The position numbers and the translations under genes are program-made. This document shows positions 43,990-55,083 of a DNA stretch of 64,000 bases, one piece after another; position 1 is the first letter of the stretch, and the number at the start of each line of letters is the position of its first letter. The DNA is from Strobilurus pachycystidiatus. Taxonomy: Eukaryota; Basidiomycota; Agaricomycetes; Agaricales; Physalacriaceae. Under the pieces are notes generated by a model. That model was given only the letters and a program-made list of their open reading frames with translations, did no database searches and was not told the origin of the DNA. The stretch lies in NCBI GenBank assembly GCA_019915135.1, contig JAHLMK010000008.1:558001-622000 (forward strand), in the 5' to 3' direction.

Positions 43990-44960
43990 TCCTGGCCATT
44001 TCTCCGATACTCCTTGAAGCGTTCGCATCTTGGGGGAGCCGACTGGTTGCCATCCTATCTGCGCATCCCGTTACTTATGTTCTTACATTTCGAAGATCTA
44101 TTGACGGAGCTGGAACTGAGGATAATAATCACCGCCTTACGTGCATCAACTGCCAACAATCTCTTGCGAAGCAGTACGCTAATGTCCTGCCTACTTCCCG
44201 CAACGGGACTGATGCTGTCCTATGTGGTGGATCTGGTGTCGCATCTTGGAATATCGCGGTGGCTCTTGACCTTACAGCGTGTATGAGAGGGATCAATGTT
44301 CGAGTCAAAAGTATACTCGAAGGTCCTCCTCCATTTCTGCCATGAGTCTAAACACGAAAAGAACCGGGCGGTATGGACCAGTCCTTAGATGTGATGCTGA
44401 ACCGATCTCGCAGGTCTTGGTCAATAGGCTCTTCTGTGGCAGCAGCTTAAGCACCCTATAGTATACCCCCCGTCCTTATCGTCAACCTCACCGAATTCGA
44501 TCCTGGGGTTTGCTTCAATTCGCCTTGACTGTCAAATGGCGATATCATGTCCTTTCTACACATCTTTCCTAACCACGATGGTCTTCGGTGCGTTGGCCTT
44601 CTTTGAGCAATACCTATGTACCCATGAACTGGCATGATCTTGAGCCTCATATCATCCATGGTGCCAGTGATGTACAGTGAACCTCCTAAGACCCTTCGCT
44701 CGCGGCGTGGAAGCTCATCGCGATCCATAGACCAACGTTCTTACAGATGATGAGCACCGCTGTGTACTCACTAACTTCGGTCTGAGCCGCGTGAAGGACT
44801 CTCAAGGAGACGTATCATCCATTTTCTCAAGCGGCACGATGCGATGGATGGTACCAGAGATGATGGATTTCGCCCTGTTTCTCAGCACAAGTCCAATTCG
44901 TATCGCAGTCGACATGCAGCTGTGGCGAGTGCGTGTGATTTGGGAGCACAGATCTTAACG
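43990..44960 (+). pseudogene. decayed TKL kinase, paralogue of the gene at 31.7-33.7 kb
   Basis: Pieces of the 33-kb kinase can be followed in order: LTCINCQQSLAKQYANVLPT, SKVYSKVLLHFC (VAIK region), ALLWQQLKHP, VNLTEFDPGVCF, NGDIMSFLHIFPNHDG, EPHIIHGA (catalytic loop, the Asp after HG replaced by Ala), DEHRCVLTNFGLSRVKDSQ (DFG now NFG) and MRWMVPEMMD. Lesions include a stop before ALLW, a frameshift after LKHP, TGG to TGA at the Trp after the VNLTEF segment, and the two catalytic losses. The sequence dissolves near 44.93 kb. It is clearly dead. Its flanks (prefoldin, glycosyltransferase) differ from those of the live copy, so it is a dispersed duplicate. Confidence 0.8.
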
Positions 44961-45186
44961 ATATTCAAGTCTGAGAACAGAGTGTCGAAGGGAAGTCAAC
45001 TTGGTATCCAGTGCAACATAAATGATTACTTTAATAAAGTGAGAAGTCCTAGAGTTCAAGTATAAAAACAAGCCAAGTCCAACTTGAAGTGATGCACGCG
45101 TTAATAAAGTGCCAAAAAGCGTTCCAGAAAAGTGAACGGGACTGGGAAGTTCCACCTCACCCCAATCGCTCTCTTCCCATATCCGC

Positions 45187-46937
45187 CTAACGTCTCCTCA
45201 GCCCAACTTCCCCAACCATCGCCATCGCATGTTCATCTCCAAAGGGGTTCTTCTCAAGCCCCCCATACACACCCCCATTACTTCCACTCGGCGTCCGCAA
45301 AGTTGCGGTCGTGCTCCCACTCGTCCCATCAGCCCGGTCCATAGCTGCCGTCGCAGCCCCAATATTGCCAATCCCCGCACGCGTACCCCATCCGGTCTCA
45401 TGCAGTGTGCACAGCGCGTAGATCTTCATAATCGCGAAGTAGTACCCAAACAACACCCACGCAGGCACGTAGACTACATCACCCGGACGCCTCCAAAGAT
45501 GAGGGAGGAGCTTGGCCGTGCGCGTAGCCGTGAGCCAGACCTAGCCAAGTATCGACATCAAGAGGTAGGGAGTGACGAACAAAGGAACTCACAATGTAGC
45601 TCAGCAAGACGTTCCACCACGGCAAATGATACCCACCATCGTCAACCGGGATCGTACTTTTGTACACCACATATGCTACCAGACACGGTCCCACAAGCAG
45701 CGTAAAGGGATTGAACAGCTTGTCCACCATCGTGTATGCCACATATGGATGACTAGTCCAGATTGTCCGCTCCATGAACAGGGAGCGCAAGTCAGAACGC
45801 CATGTATTGCGTGTCCATCTGAGGACCTGCTTCAAGAATCGCCAATCCGGCTTCATTGTGCTTAAAACCTCGCATTCCTGTGAGCATTGCACGTACGTGC
45901 CCCAGCCTTTGCGAACCATCCAGCGCGTCAAAAACTTGTCATCGCCGCTGTTCAGCTGCCACTCTTTCCGGTCGCACCAGTAATCGTGCGTGAAGCCGTA
46001 TAGGAAGTCTGGGTCCTGGAGATGAAGTTGTAATGTCTGACATCAGAACAGAGAAAGGATAGAGCCACCTTAAGAATGACGGTTCGATAGGCTGCAGTCC
46101 GCCCACTCAAGCATGGGATCCCGCCATCGATGTGGGTGCTACTGGAAATCTCGATATTCCTGATCGTCAGCCTGAACGCGGCCAACACCTCCCAAACGGT
46201 CATTTTCTCCCCCACAGGCTGAACGCGCTGACTCGTGCCCACGCCTCCGATTCCTTGGTCCTCAAAGCACGCGAGGACGTGCCTAGCGGTACATCAGCAC
46301 AAACGCCCATATAGAACGGAACACTCACGGCAAAAGCGTCGGCGGCCAGATCGCATCGTCGTCTGCAAACACGATGATGTCTGTGGTGCACGCCTTGATC
46401 CCGTGTACCATTTGCAGACGTTTATTCGCAAAAGGGACCGTCAACACGCGAATCCGCTCCGGGTCCACTTCCCTCGCGAGCTCTTGCAGCGGGCCAAGCA
46501 TCTTTTCCTTCAATAGGCGTCACTTTGTGGAGTAATGTAGGAAGCTCATGAGAATGAGTACGTACCTCGGTAACAATGATCACCTCCTTAGGCTGGCCAA
46601 CGAGCCAACTCCGAGCCGCCTCCTTGAACTCTTCACCTGCATCGATGGTAGGTACAATGATAGTGACGTCCTCAAAGGGAATATAGGTGGGACTCTCGGG
46701 CAAGGGCACAGGTCGGTACGCGAGAGAGGCGCATATCCGAATCAGGTACCAGAAGTAGCGATAAAATCTATAGACCAGTTAGACAGCATGAAGGCGGCGA
46801 AACTGGAAGAGGAAGATCCGGCAGGGCACAGTTTATGTGATAGCAAGGCGCGACGACGAATGCAGGTAGCGACGGACGCACCCAATAAGCCCAAAAGGCA
46901 CGAATATAGGAAAGTCGTCCGACGTTAGGTACAGCAT
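45187..46937 (-). CDS. family 2 processive glycosyltransferase (polysaccharide synthase type)
   Basis: Starts MLYLTSDDFPIFVPFGLIG at 46937; an intron then joins to FYRYFWYLIRICASLAY, an N-terminal membrane segment. The GT2 core shows EDVTIIVPTID, the substrate-binding VFADDDAIWP, GGVGTSQRVQPVG, the acceptor motif SGDDKFLTRWMV and KQVLRWTRNTWRSD, a Q/RxxRW-like signature of processive synthases. Two or three C-terminal membrane helices follow (LFNPFTLLVGPCLVAYVVY, VPAWVLFGYYFAIMKIYAL) and then a Ser/Gly-rich tail ending GLRRR. Such enzymes make polysaccharides such as chitin, hyaluronan or mannan-like chains at the plasma membrane. The pattern is closest to fungal Cps1/hyaluronan-synthase-like proteins. 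The product is unknown. Confidence 0.8.
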
Positions 46938-47748
46938 CGTTCCTCCTTCTGCTCGCTATGCCTGTCGCTGTCTATTTCTTTTGATCCTCCACAGCTCGCC
47001 GTTCGCTATCTGTGTGACGAGGTCTCGCCGATGTATAATGAGGCCCAAAGAGACTGCTTGTTCCAGGAGCGGTCGGGCAAGCTCTGGCGCTGAGTTCGTT
47101 TGACGTCGTAGAGTACGAAGGCGTGGAAGCGGAAGCAAAGCGAACAGAGTGGCGCGCGGAGTTTGAATCACTCAGCCACGTTGCCAAAGATGCATTTCGC
47201 CTTCAAGGTTCTCTCTGTTTTGGAAAGCGCCAGAAGACATTTTCGCCTAGAGCAAGTAGGCGTCCATAGGTCCACATCGGATTCGTAAAGTGCAGCAAGC
47301 AGCTCCAGGGCCATCATCAAATTTGATGACAGTGACACGATGTTTTCCACATGTTTGCCGGCGGCAATTGACACTGAGAGCGCAGTGTGAGCGCCAGTAA
47401 CATCTGAGGTGATTCTGAGGCATGAAGAATACACGAATTTCTGCATAAACGGTGAAAGACAATCTGACAATGCCAGGACTTAGGTTTCAGCAAGTGCAAG
47501 GATCAAATAGACCATAGTTTGCTGTTACACAGTTAATTGGAAAGATAGGGTAATCGAACCCCGACCTAACTCTTCAAGTCATGAGAGGCAGGCGATGTTG
47601 GCGGTTAATTCTAACCATCTGTGGCATTTGCCTGAACGGTCGCATGTAGAAAAAGAAGAGCCTTCAATTCGCATAAGGAATATGTGGACATCACATACAA
47701 CAAGACTGAACACACGTTACACCGAGTCCAATTTTGATTGCCCAACAC
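46938..47748. other. intergenic stretch, one or two doubtful small frames
   Basis: 811 bp between the glycosyltransferase start and the acyltransferase stop. Minus-strand frames at 46972-47187 (71 aa, Ser/Arg-rich) and 47168-47470 (100 aa) are open but resemble no known protein. A tRNA-like T-arm near 47545 does not fold properly. Confidence 0.35.
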
Positions 47749-48964
47749 TTAGCTTGACGCAACCTTCTCCACCGCCGGCTGCTCGACCACCTCATCCGCC
47801 ACTTCCTTCACACTCTCCGGCTTCCTTGAAATTTCAGTGAGCGTATCGAGCATTTGCTTTCTGACGATTGGGATGAGCTCGTCCGTTGTCTTGCCGGTTG
47901 TGTCAATTGGGGGGAGGACTGTGATGGAAACTATGTCAGTTTTCAAGACGAGGAAGTGGGCAAGTACAATTCCACTCAGAGGAGAGAATGGAAGGAGGGA
48001 AGGAAGAAGCATGGGTGGGTAACGAAGAGGACGAGAAGGGGAGGGGAGGGTGATCATGATGACCGGGGGAAGAAGCTGGACCGAGAGGAGCAGTAGCACC
48101 GGCGACGGTGGGAAGCGACATCAACGCGATGTGAGAGTACAGCGTGAGACGCGAGATGATCCGAATTACGACAGACGCGACAGCTCACAACAGGAAAACT
48201 CACTTTTGACGCGAATACGCCCAGTCCCGAAGTGCCCCTTCCTATACAACCAGTAATAATTCTCCACGACAATCGGTATGATTGGGATCTCCGCCTGAAG
48301 CGCAAGGTGGAACCCGCCCTTTTTCAACGGTAGCATACCCGTCTCGTCGAGACTTTTGAGCGTCCGCGTCCCCTCTGGGAACATCCAGAGACTAAGTTTA
48401 TGCTTTTTCATCGTTTCGCCTGCAGCTTTGACAGAGGCAACAGCCTTCTGGTTGTTACCGCGGTCGATGAGTATTGCGCCGGAGACGCGCATGAACAGAC
48501 CGATGGGAGACCATTGGATGGACCGTTTGGCCATGACAGCCGTTCGACGGGGTATGACTCTGATATGTCCTGGTCAACAACTCAGCACAGAGAGCGAGGA
48601 CTTCAAGGACTCACCGGCCCACAGCGATCAAGTCGACGAAACTTTGATGATTGCACATAAGTACGGCAGGAAGGGCTCCTCCTTTCTCCTTCTCTTGCAA
48701 GTACTCCAGCCCTTCGACATCAACATGAATGTCCATGATCGTACTGCCAAAGTAATAATACAGCCTCTGCACCACCATGTTAACATCATAGTGCCTCCCA
48801 ATGAGTGTCATCAACACCCCGATGGGTGGGCCCCAGATGGCAATGAAGAACAGCGTGGCGACATAGAGGATCTGGCGGGCCTTGTAGAGGTACTTTGACG
48901 GCAGAAAGGAGAGCGGGATAGCAACGAGCGCCGGAATGGCGACAGTGAGGGCAATGAGTGACAT
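47749..48964 (-). CDS. 1-acyl-sn-glycerol-3-phosphate acyltransferase (LPAAT)
   Basis: Exons 48964-48615, 48559-48204 and 47930-47749 give 295 aa. Two N-terminal membrane helices (ALTVAIPALVAIPLSFLP; ILYVATLFFIAIWGPPIGVL) precede the acyltransferase domain with its NHxxxxD motif (MCNHQSFVDL), RVSGAILIDR, and the glycerophosphate-binding FPEGTRT. Later PIIPIVVENYYWLYRKGHF. The enzyme makes phosphatidic acid from lysophosphatidic acid in the ER, like yeast Slc1. The second intron is 273 nt, about five times the local norm. It is pyrimidine-rich but contains no exon I can recognise. Confidence 0.9.
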
Positions 48965-49259
48965 GGCAGCAAAGAGTAGGTGTTGAAGCGGGTCAATGCG
49001 TTAAGAAGGGTCACGCCCCCACTGAATCAATACTTCCGTAACTTAGTAAGGACCAGAGTGGCCGTGTCGGGGCAAGCCTGGACGTTGTGTGGGCATACAT
49101 TCGCTCGAGTGGCCGTAATGTCGGTCTGAGATGAAGGCGGCGCGCAAGATGCAAGCAAACACGACCAAGCGCGCCACCTTTCGCGTGTATGCAGCACGTG
49201 CTATTCAGGGCCCCAAAACGCGTCAATTTGTTTACCCTACTTTCTGACCACCGACATCC

Positions 49260-50109
49260 ATGGCGACTAGCAAAGATATCACCCTCGCCTCGCCACAGCC
49301 GCCACGAAAATGCCGGCTCTGCCGCAAGCTCCTCTCACCAATGACACACACCAAAACATGCACTCCCTGCCTGGCAAAGAAGCGCCAACGAAACAAGGAA
49401 CGCGTCGAGGCTCGCGCTATCGAGGCGCTCAAAGTAGAGAATACAGAGCTCCAGGCCAAAATTGCCGAGGCCAAGCAGAAACAACGCCTAAATGAGCTCG
49501 TGAGGGGCGGGCGGAAGATGGGCAAGCAGTCGGTACGTCGGACGCGTCGCCTGTGGCATTCGCCAATGTGCATCCTTATAGCCTCCGCCGTCCGCAATAA
49601 CATGTCTCTCCGATAACGACCTATGCACCTCCATCTCCTCCCCCACGCTCACCATGTCCCAGTCCTACGCCATCGTCCGCGACCCCAAGATCAGCCACGA
49701 GAAACGCACACGCCTAGTCTCCAAGAGACTGGCCAAGGAGACGAAATTACACTTCGAGTACGCGCATATATCCTACTTTTTCACGCTTTCTGACAATATC
49801 TATGTGCATAGCTATCACGACAACATTTTCTCTGGCACACACCTACCAGGAAGTCATAAACGCGTCTTTCGTTGTACATGCAAAGCCCACCTCCCACAAC
49901 CGATATCGACCGCGTCGAAGCTTGAGCGCAGAACCAGCGACTTATCCGCCTGGATCAAGAAGAAGGGGAGGACCTCGAGCTCGGCGGCGACGGCAGAAAC
50001 AGAAGGACCAGGGGAATGTCCAGGGCGGATTACTGTCATTGCGCAATCGGACCTTAGCCACGCGCTGGGCATCGAGGGAGAGAGAATCACCGTCACAGTG
50101 AACCATTGA
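49260..50109 (+). CDS. unknown protein with N-terminal Cys-rich zinc-finger-like segment
   Basis: Exons 49260-49532, 49582-49757 and 49812-50109 give 248 aa in frame. The N-terminus has four cysteines in CRLCRKLLSPMTHTKTCTPC, a possible zinc finger, followed by a basic coiled coil (KKRQRNKERVEARAIEAL; VENTELQAKIAEAKQKQ). That layout resembles small transcription-factor-like proteins. The C-terminal third is Ser/Glu-rich and ends RITVIAQSDLSHALGIEGER. The third exon could use a different acceptor (49851) and frame, so the C-terminus is uncertain. I recognise no family. It is divergent from the acyltransferase, 295 bp away. Confidence 0.55.
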
Positions 50110-51152
50110 CTTGCTATTTTATACCGCTGTTGCTAAGAATAGTTTTGTGTATTGTCTTATTGTATATTCAAGGACCGAACCTGTTTACTAGTGTGGCGTT
50201 ACATAAAGTCTGGATCCTTTACGAGTTCGGGTTCTGGTGGCGCGTGAAATAGTTGGGCAAGCGCTTCGAAGAAGTTGAGCCTGCAGATACTGTAACATGG
50301 GAACAACGAATGAAAATGTTGAGCAAAGATACACCATGGATAATCCTGATAGTCCTGCACCATAAGCCATATCATGAATGGCAAAGGCTAGAGAACAGAA
50401 TGACCTCGCCCAGGGTCCTTTCCATTTGCACTGAAAAAGGTGAGAACAAGCTCCATCCGTCTTTTGTACGTGTTTTCCGCGCGGAACCCAAAAGCAGGTA
50501 GTTCCGGTTCAAGGTAAAGACCAAGTACGGCGAACAGTATCTCATACTCGGTGAACCGAAACTCAAGCTTTTCGGAGCGACAATGCGATGGTCCGCCCAC
50601 AAGATTATCAGGATGCCTATCTGGAAGCAGCTTTAAAGAATGTACAAGACCGATTGGAGAAAGCCTCAAGGAACCTGTCGGGAAAGTTCAGCTCGACGAG
50701 TGGGAAACAGTGGCCGAAGGTGTCGAGTGAGAAGGTCTCGCCGGTGTTCACACAGCCTGAGGCTAGACGACGCCCATCGATGCAGGTCCTGACACGTGAA
50801 GATCTGTCAAAGCCCAAGGAATTAAATACTCCATAGTGTAAGGTAGTCATTACATGCGTGTACAGTGTAACTCACGTATCCGTTCATAAACTTCTTGTTG
50901 CTGTTGTCTAAGATGCCCACTACCCCACCCGCGCCACCACGGCGAGCCCCCAGCCGGACGGAGCTTCAGCGTTCCTCGGCGGTGCTCTCCTACTTGACCC
51001 GCTGTCAAAGCGGATTCCCGAGCGACAATAGATGTGCAGAACAGTCAAAGAGAGAGAACTGGAATCAAAAAAAGGAGATCAGCATGAAATGAGGGGACAC
51101 AAGTAGAAGGAGAAGCGTACAACATTCTTGAAGACCTAATCCATCGCAAAAT
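50110..51152. other. stretch with unresolved coding signals
   Basis: About 1 kb. On the minus strand, FTEYEILFAVLGLYLEPELP (near 50540) and NFFEALAQLFHAPPEPELVK (near 50220) both look like real protein, the second ending in a stop at 50199, but I found no splice pair that joins them. On the plus strand the frame 50588-50836 (DYQDAYLEAALKNVQDRLEK ... STP-rich end) also looks protein-like. At most one of these is a gene. A small minus-strand gene is my preference. Confidence 0.35.
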
Positions 51153-51691
51153 TTATTCCTCATCAATTCGCTCTGTAGCGTCTTTCCCAGTCTGCTGCTG
51201 CAACCCAATGACTCAGCGCGCCAACATGCATGGCAAACGATATACATACCTGTCGTAGCTTCGCCAAATGAATCTTGAGCGTTTCCGCATAGTTGTCGAA
51301 CCCCAGTGTCGACATTGCATAGAGGATATCCTCCCCTCCAATCGTCTTCCGTTTCTCCATCTGACACTTCTCGGCCGCCTCGCTCGTTATGAACGATATG
51401 AATTCAGAAACGCATTCTTGTACGCATTCCTTCGCGTCTTTCGCGATTTTCGCGCTGGGCGGGACGGATGCCTTCATTATGCGTGAGACGTTGGCTATCT
51501 GAAGTTGATTCAGTGAAAACTTCGTGTTTGAGGGCGGATGGGCTTGTTACGGGGAGGAAGCGATCCTGCTCGCGATACTCGCCGACTTCTTGGTCGGTGA
51601 TTGGAGGCGGTTCCGGGGCGTCCTCCACATGTGGCGGCTCAACTGTCTCGCCACCATCCTGCGCTGCTAGTCGAGGGTGAATCTCAGCCAT
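51153..51691 (-). CDS. CCAAT-binding factor subunit Hap3 / NF-YB
   Basis: Exons 51691-51551, 51498-51250 and 51197-51153 give 144 aa. The histone-fold core is nearly canonical: [18 protein letters not shown], then [40 protein letters not shown] and [18 protein letters not shown]. The first intron splits FLP from IANVSRIM. The last exon gives [14 protein letters not shown]. Hap3 pairs with Hap5 and Hap2 on CCAAT boxes to control respiration, iron and nitrogen genes. An acidic Pro-rich N-terminus precedes the fold. Confidence 0.95.
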
Positions 51692-52310
51692 ATATACACG
51701 AGCTGTACAGGCAAGCCACTAGAACAACGATGAGTCGACGATCAATCACGTCGAGGCTATCCAGTACTTACGGAGTTATGTTTGTGGGGCGTCCAATAAG
51801 ATAATTGTAGGTTATGAGAGCAAGAAATAAGAGTGAAAAGAGTCAACAACAATGCAGGTTAATGAGAGGGTGAGATAACGACTCAATTTCGGGTCTAGAT
51901 GCTGGTCTAGCCTTCTCTCGGCATTACGGTCCGAATTCTCCGACGTGCTTCTGTTCGAGTCAAACGCGTATTCTAGAGAGTCAAGTCAAGTCGCATAAAG
52001 TCTCGCACAATTAATCGATGTCTAGAGCTATAGTACTGGAAGTGATGATGAGGAAACCAATATCACGCCCTTCAAAGAAGATGAGTACCAACGAAACGCC
52101 GCCACTGTAACCGGTGTGAACCGACTGATGAATCGTAGTCTCGACCTTTGAGTGAATCAGACGTCCTTGATCACAACACCACAGGATATTTTGGATGGCT
52201 GTCTGTTGCTTCCCAACACCGATGTGGCTGGCCAACGCGTTGGCAACATAAGAAGCACGACTTCGGAGTAACAACAAAACTACCATATCGCACAATCACC
52301 ACTGCTAAAG
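51692..52310. other. intergenic region
   Basis: 619 bp between Hap3 start and the roadblock gene stop. No gene seen. It should contain the Hap3 promoter. Confidence 0.5.
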
Positions 52311-52897
52311 CTAGCGCTGTGGACCAGGGGGTTTACTTGAAAGCGCTGTAGCCGGCGTCGGTACTGTAGGCTTGGGAAGAATCAGCTGCTCGCGGTGTCT
52401 ACTCCACGAGGTCGAGAGTATCTCTGCGAGAGCTGTACCCTAATTGAAAACAGCTCTGATTAGCAATAGGCGAGCACAACAGGTTTCTCACACGGACCTT
52501 TGACTGTAGGTCGGTCCAATCCATATCGCGGGTAGATGCCAGCGCCACGAGCATCAGAGGCGGCTTGTCGTCATCGGGCTTACGCTCCAAGTCCTCCACA
52601 GGAATCACCATGATCCTCGTTCTCTAAGCAAGATGGGTTAGAGATCGCGTCTGAGATGCTAAATTGAACGAGTAGCCACACCTCGTCGCAATCCATCATG
52701 CCATAGCCTTGGTCGCGCGTCCCTTGCCACACTTCCCCACTGAGTCCGACAATCAGAAGGACCTCATCTTTCGAACGGCTTGGGTCCGACACGTAGGAGA
52801 CGAGTTGACCAGCAGGGGTGAATACGGCTATAGTGTGTAGCTGTGGGAGCGCAAGAACTTGGGTCAGGAGACTGTGAATGTTTGATAGCACTAGCAT
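52311..52897 (-). CDS. roadblock/LC7 protein, LAMTOR2-like Ragulator subunit
   Basis: Exons 52897-52682, 52623-52498 and 52439-52311 give 156 aa. The roadblock fold is recognisable: SNIHSLLTQVLALPQLHTIA, FTPAGQLVSYVSDP, a mid-helix VLLIVGLSGEVWQ, MMDCDE then IMVIPVEDLE and MLVALAST, and a final helix GTALAEILSTSW. It resembles LAMTOR2/p14, a vacuolar-membrane scaffold for TORC1 and MAPK signalling. Other roadblock families (dynein light chain, MglB-like) cannot be excluded. A Pro-rich tail of about 30 residues is extra. Confidence 0.6.
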
Positions 52898-53127
52898 CAG
52901 AGTTGAATGTTAGGAACAAGTAATGAACGCCGATCGAATCCACAGCCTTGTATTTCCCAAGTAACCGGTAGCCAATGGTTCATGTTCAACGAAAAAGCAC
53001 TGAATTATAAGGTTCGAATGTAGCACTATGGGCGGCGTAATGGTAGAATGTGATGAATATACAGCAAAGGATGGGTAACGACATAGCATGTGGCAATAAC
53101 AAAATAAACAGGAGCGACAAACAGAGT

Positions 53128-55083
53128 TCATAATCTAGTGTCTGGACAAAGCAAACTCCTCTGATTCCACTCCACAGTAACCGACAACACTTTCTCCCGC
53201 CCTCCCGCCATCGGGCCTTTCTTTAACCCAGGGCTGTCCAGCGATTCACCGCGGGCGGCAGCGGCTCCACGAACCGCATGCAAACGCATCCACAGCGGGT
53301 TCTGAATGATCCTCAACCGCGCTTTGGGAGCAAGGGCGCGCACATACGGCCTCCTCCCAAGTCGCCCAAACTCCTCCGGATCACCATCGAGCAGGTGCTC
53401 CCCGCGACGCGCCTTCATGTCGCGGAGATTGGTCTGATGAAAAAACCGCTGCATAGGGGACGGCAACGGAGCCACATCAGGCTCGAAGACGGTCTTGTAA
53501 GGGAGGCGATAGGGTAGCGACGTGCGCCGCTCGCCGTCGAGGGACACGTACATCGATAGCGTGATGTTGGGATCCAATTCGGAACTGACTGGCGAAATGA
53601 ACATGCTGACAAGCTCTGCGGTCGCGCGGTAACCTTCCGGGAGAGGTAGACGCCGCATGCGCATATCGGATTTGCAGGGTTCCTGAGGTATTTCGTAGTC
53701 AACCGTTGGCATGACTGAGTAAACCATCGCGTGCATGTACGCATGCTGGAATCCCTTGGCGAGTTGCATGAGGCGGCCGAAATGCGAGGTCGACTGGGAG
53801 GGGTTGGGAGATATTCGCGTGCGCGAAACTTTGCGCGTGTGGGAAGGTACTGATTGCACAGATGCAGAAACGAAGGGTCGCAAGGGAACCGTCGGAGTGA
53901 TCGCCAATGGATGTTCAGAGGTAGCCACAAGACGCGAAGGCGGAGGGCGACAGCGGCAGGATGTCACCGAGCGTCGCGAAAATGCAGCTGTTATCTGTTT
54001 GACGAGATTTAGATGAGATGAGGATTCGGGTGATGATGAGGGTGTGGTGATGTCGGTGTCTGTAGATGAGAACGAGGAGAATGAGGCACTGGAGTAGTCG
54101 CTGTCGTCAGAGATGACTGAGACTGGCGATGATATCGAGCTCGACATGGACGACGTCCTGCAGACATGACAGCGCGGTGGGTGAGATTTCTGGCGCCTGC
54201 GCTCGCCAGGCTCATAGCGCATAAGACCGGGGTCGAGTAAGACATCCAAAGGGTCAGGCCGTGTTCCCCGCTTCAATGTGGATATTGATTTGGAGGATCC
54301 CGCTCTGGAATGGCCGCGCTCTGCCGGGGTGAATGGGAACAAGGCGCCGTTCATGGATGAAATGACCTCGTCGAAGGCAACGGAAGACTGCTGAGGAGCG
54401 GGGATGGGTACGTCAAAGTCTTCAGGGAAAAGGACGGATGGGATTTCGGAGCGAGCAGGCCTGGCTCTGCGTGGGGGCAAGTCCATGGGTGGGGCGACGA
54501 GAGACGTCGCCGAGGATGAGCTCGACGACGCGCGCGAGTGGGACAGAGCACTGTATGAGATCTTGGTCTTTCTGGAGCGGTTGAGCATGGCCTTCTGGCG
54601 CGCCTGCGCCTGCTGCTGGGCCTGCTGCTGGCGCTGTTCCTCCGCCCTTGCCTTGGCCACCTTTATCTTGAGCTTCTCCTCGCGCAGACGAAGCTTTTCT
54701 TGATCCCAGATTTTCTGGCAATTGCGTTGCCAGAGCTGGCGGTCCCGCTTTTCCTGCTCCAGCCGCTGCGCCTCTTTCGCTCGCTGTTCTTCCTCGTCGG
54801 TAAGCAATGCTCCGTGGGGCAAGAAACACATGTCGAAATCCTCCTCGCGAACGGCGGCGATGCGGGGATCGTCGTCGTTGGCGATCTCGATGCCCTTGAG
54901 TTTGAGCAGCAGAATCTTGGCGAGATGGATGTCGTCGTTGGCGTAGGCTACGTGGAGCTCGTCTTCTGTGGTGAGAGGTGGTGATGGTGGCGAGTCGCAG
55001 TAGTAGTCAAAGTCGCGTGCGTCGGACTGGGGCGAGGCGGACGAGGTCGACATGGAGGGCATCCGTGAAGGGGGGCACATCAT
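53128..55083 (-). CDS. unknown 651-aa protein with long coiled coil
   Basis: One uninterrupted exon. The frame is open back to 55464, but that part is Arg-rich low complexity. The Met at 55083 precedes more natural sequence (MPSMSTSSASPQSD). Residues about 98-165 form a charged coiled coil (EEQRAKEAQRLEQEKRDRQL ... ARAEEQRQQQAQQQAQARQK). A long Ser-rich disordered middle contains a CHVC pair. The C-terminal 230 residues look folded: FGRLMQLAKGFQHAYMHAM, LPLPEGYRATAELVSMF and SPMQRFFHQTNLRDMKARRG. That end may be a conserved domain, but I do not recognise it. The composition suggests a cytoplasmic or nuclear scaffold. Confidence 0.7.
   Translation of the reverse strand: MMCPPSRMPSMSTSSASPQSDARDFDYYCDSPPSPPLTTEDELHVAYANDDIHLAKILLLKLKGIEIANDDDPRIAAVREEDFDMCFLPHGALLTDEEEQRAKEAQRLEQEKRDRQLWQRNCQKIWDQEKLRLREEKLKIKVAKARAEEQRQQQAQQQAQARQKAMLNRSRKTKISYSALSHSRASSSSSSATSLVAPPMDLPPRRARPARSEIPSVLFPEDFDVPIPAPQQSSVAFDEVISSMNGALFPFTPAERGHSRAGSSKSISTLKRGTRPDPLDVLLDPGLMRYEPGERRRQKSHPPRCHVCRTSSMSSSISSPVSVISDDSDYSSASFSSFSSTDTDITTPSSSPESSSHLNLVKQITAAFSRRSVTSCRCRPPPSRLVATSEHPLAITPTVPLRPFVSASVQSVPSHTRKVSRTRISPNPSQSTSHFGRLMQLAKGFQHAYMHAMVYSVMPTVDYEIPQEPCKSDMRMRRLPLPEGYRATAELVSMFISPVSSELDPNITLSMYVSLDGERRTSLPYRLPYKTVFEPDVAPLPSPMQRFFHQTNLRDMKARRGEHLLDGDPEEFGRLGRRPYVRALAPKARLRIIQNPLWMRLHAVRGAAAARGESLDSPGLKKGPMAGGREKVLSVTVEWNQRSLLCPDTRL

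Noticed and set aside
47535..47625. tRNA-like sequence on the minus strand (GGGGTTCGATTACCC and CTCATGACTT)
   Set aside because: The T-arm has a mismatch at the conserved closing pair, the anticodon and acceptor stems do not pair, and the A-box is poor.
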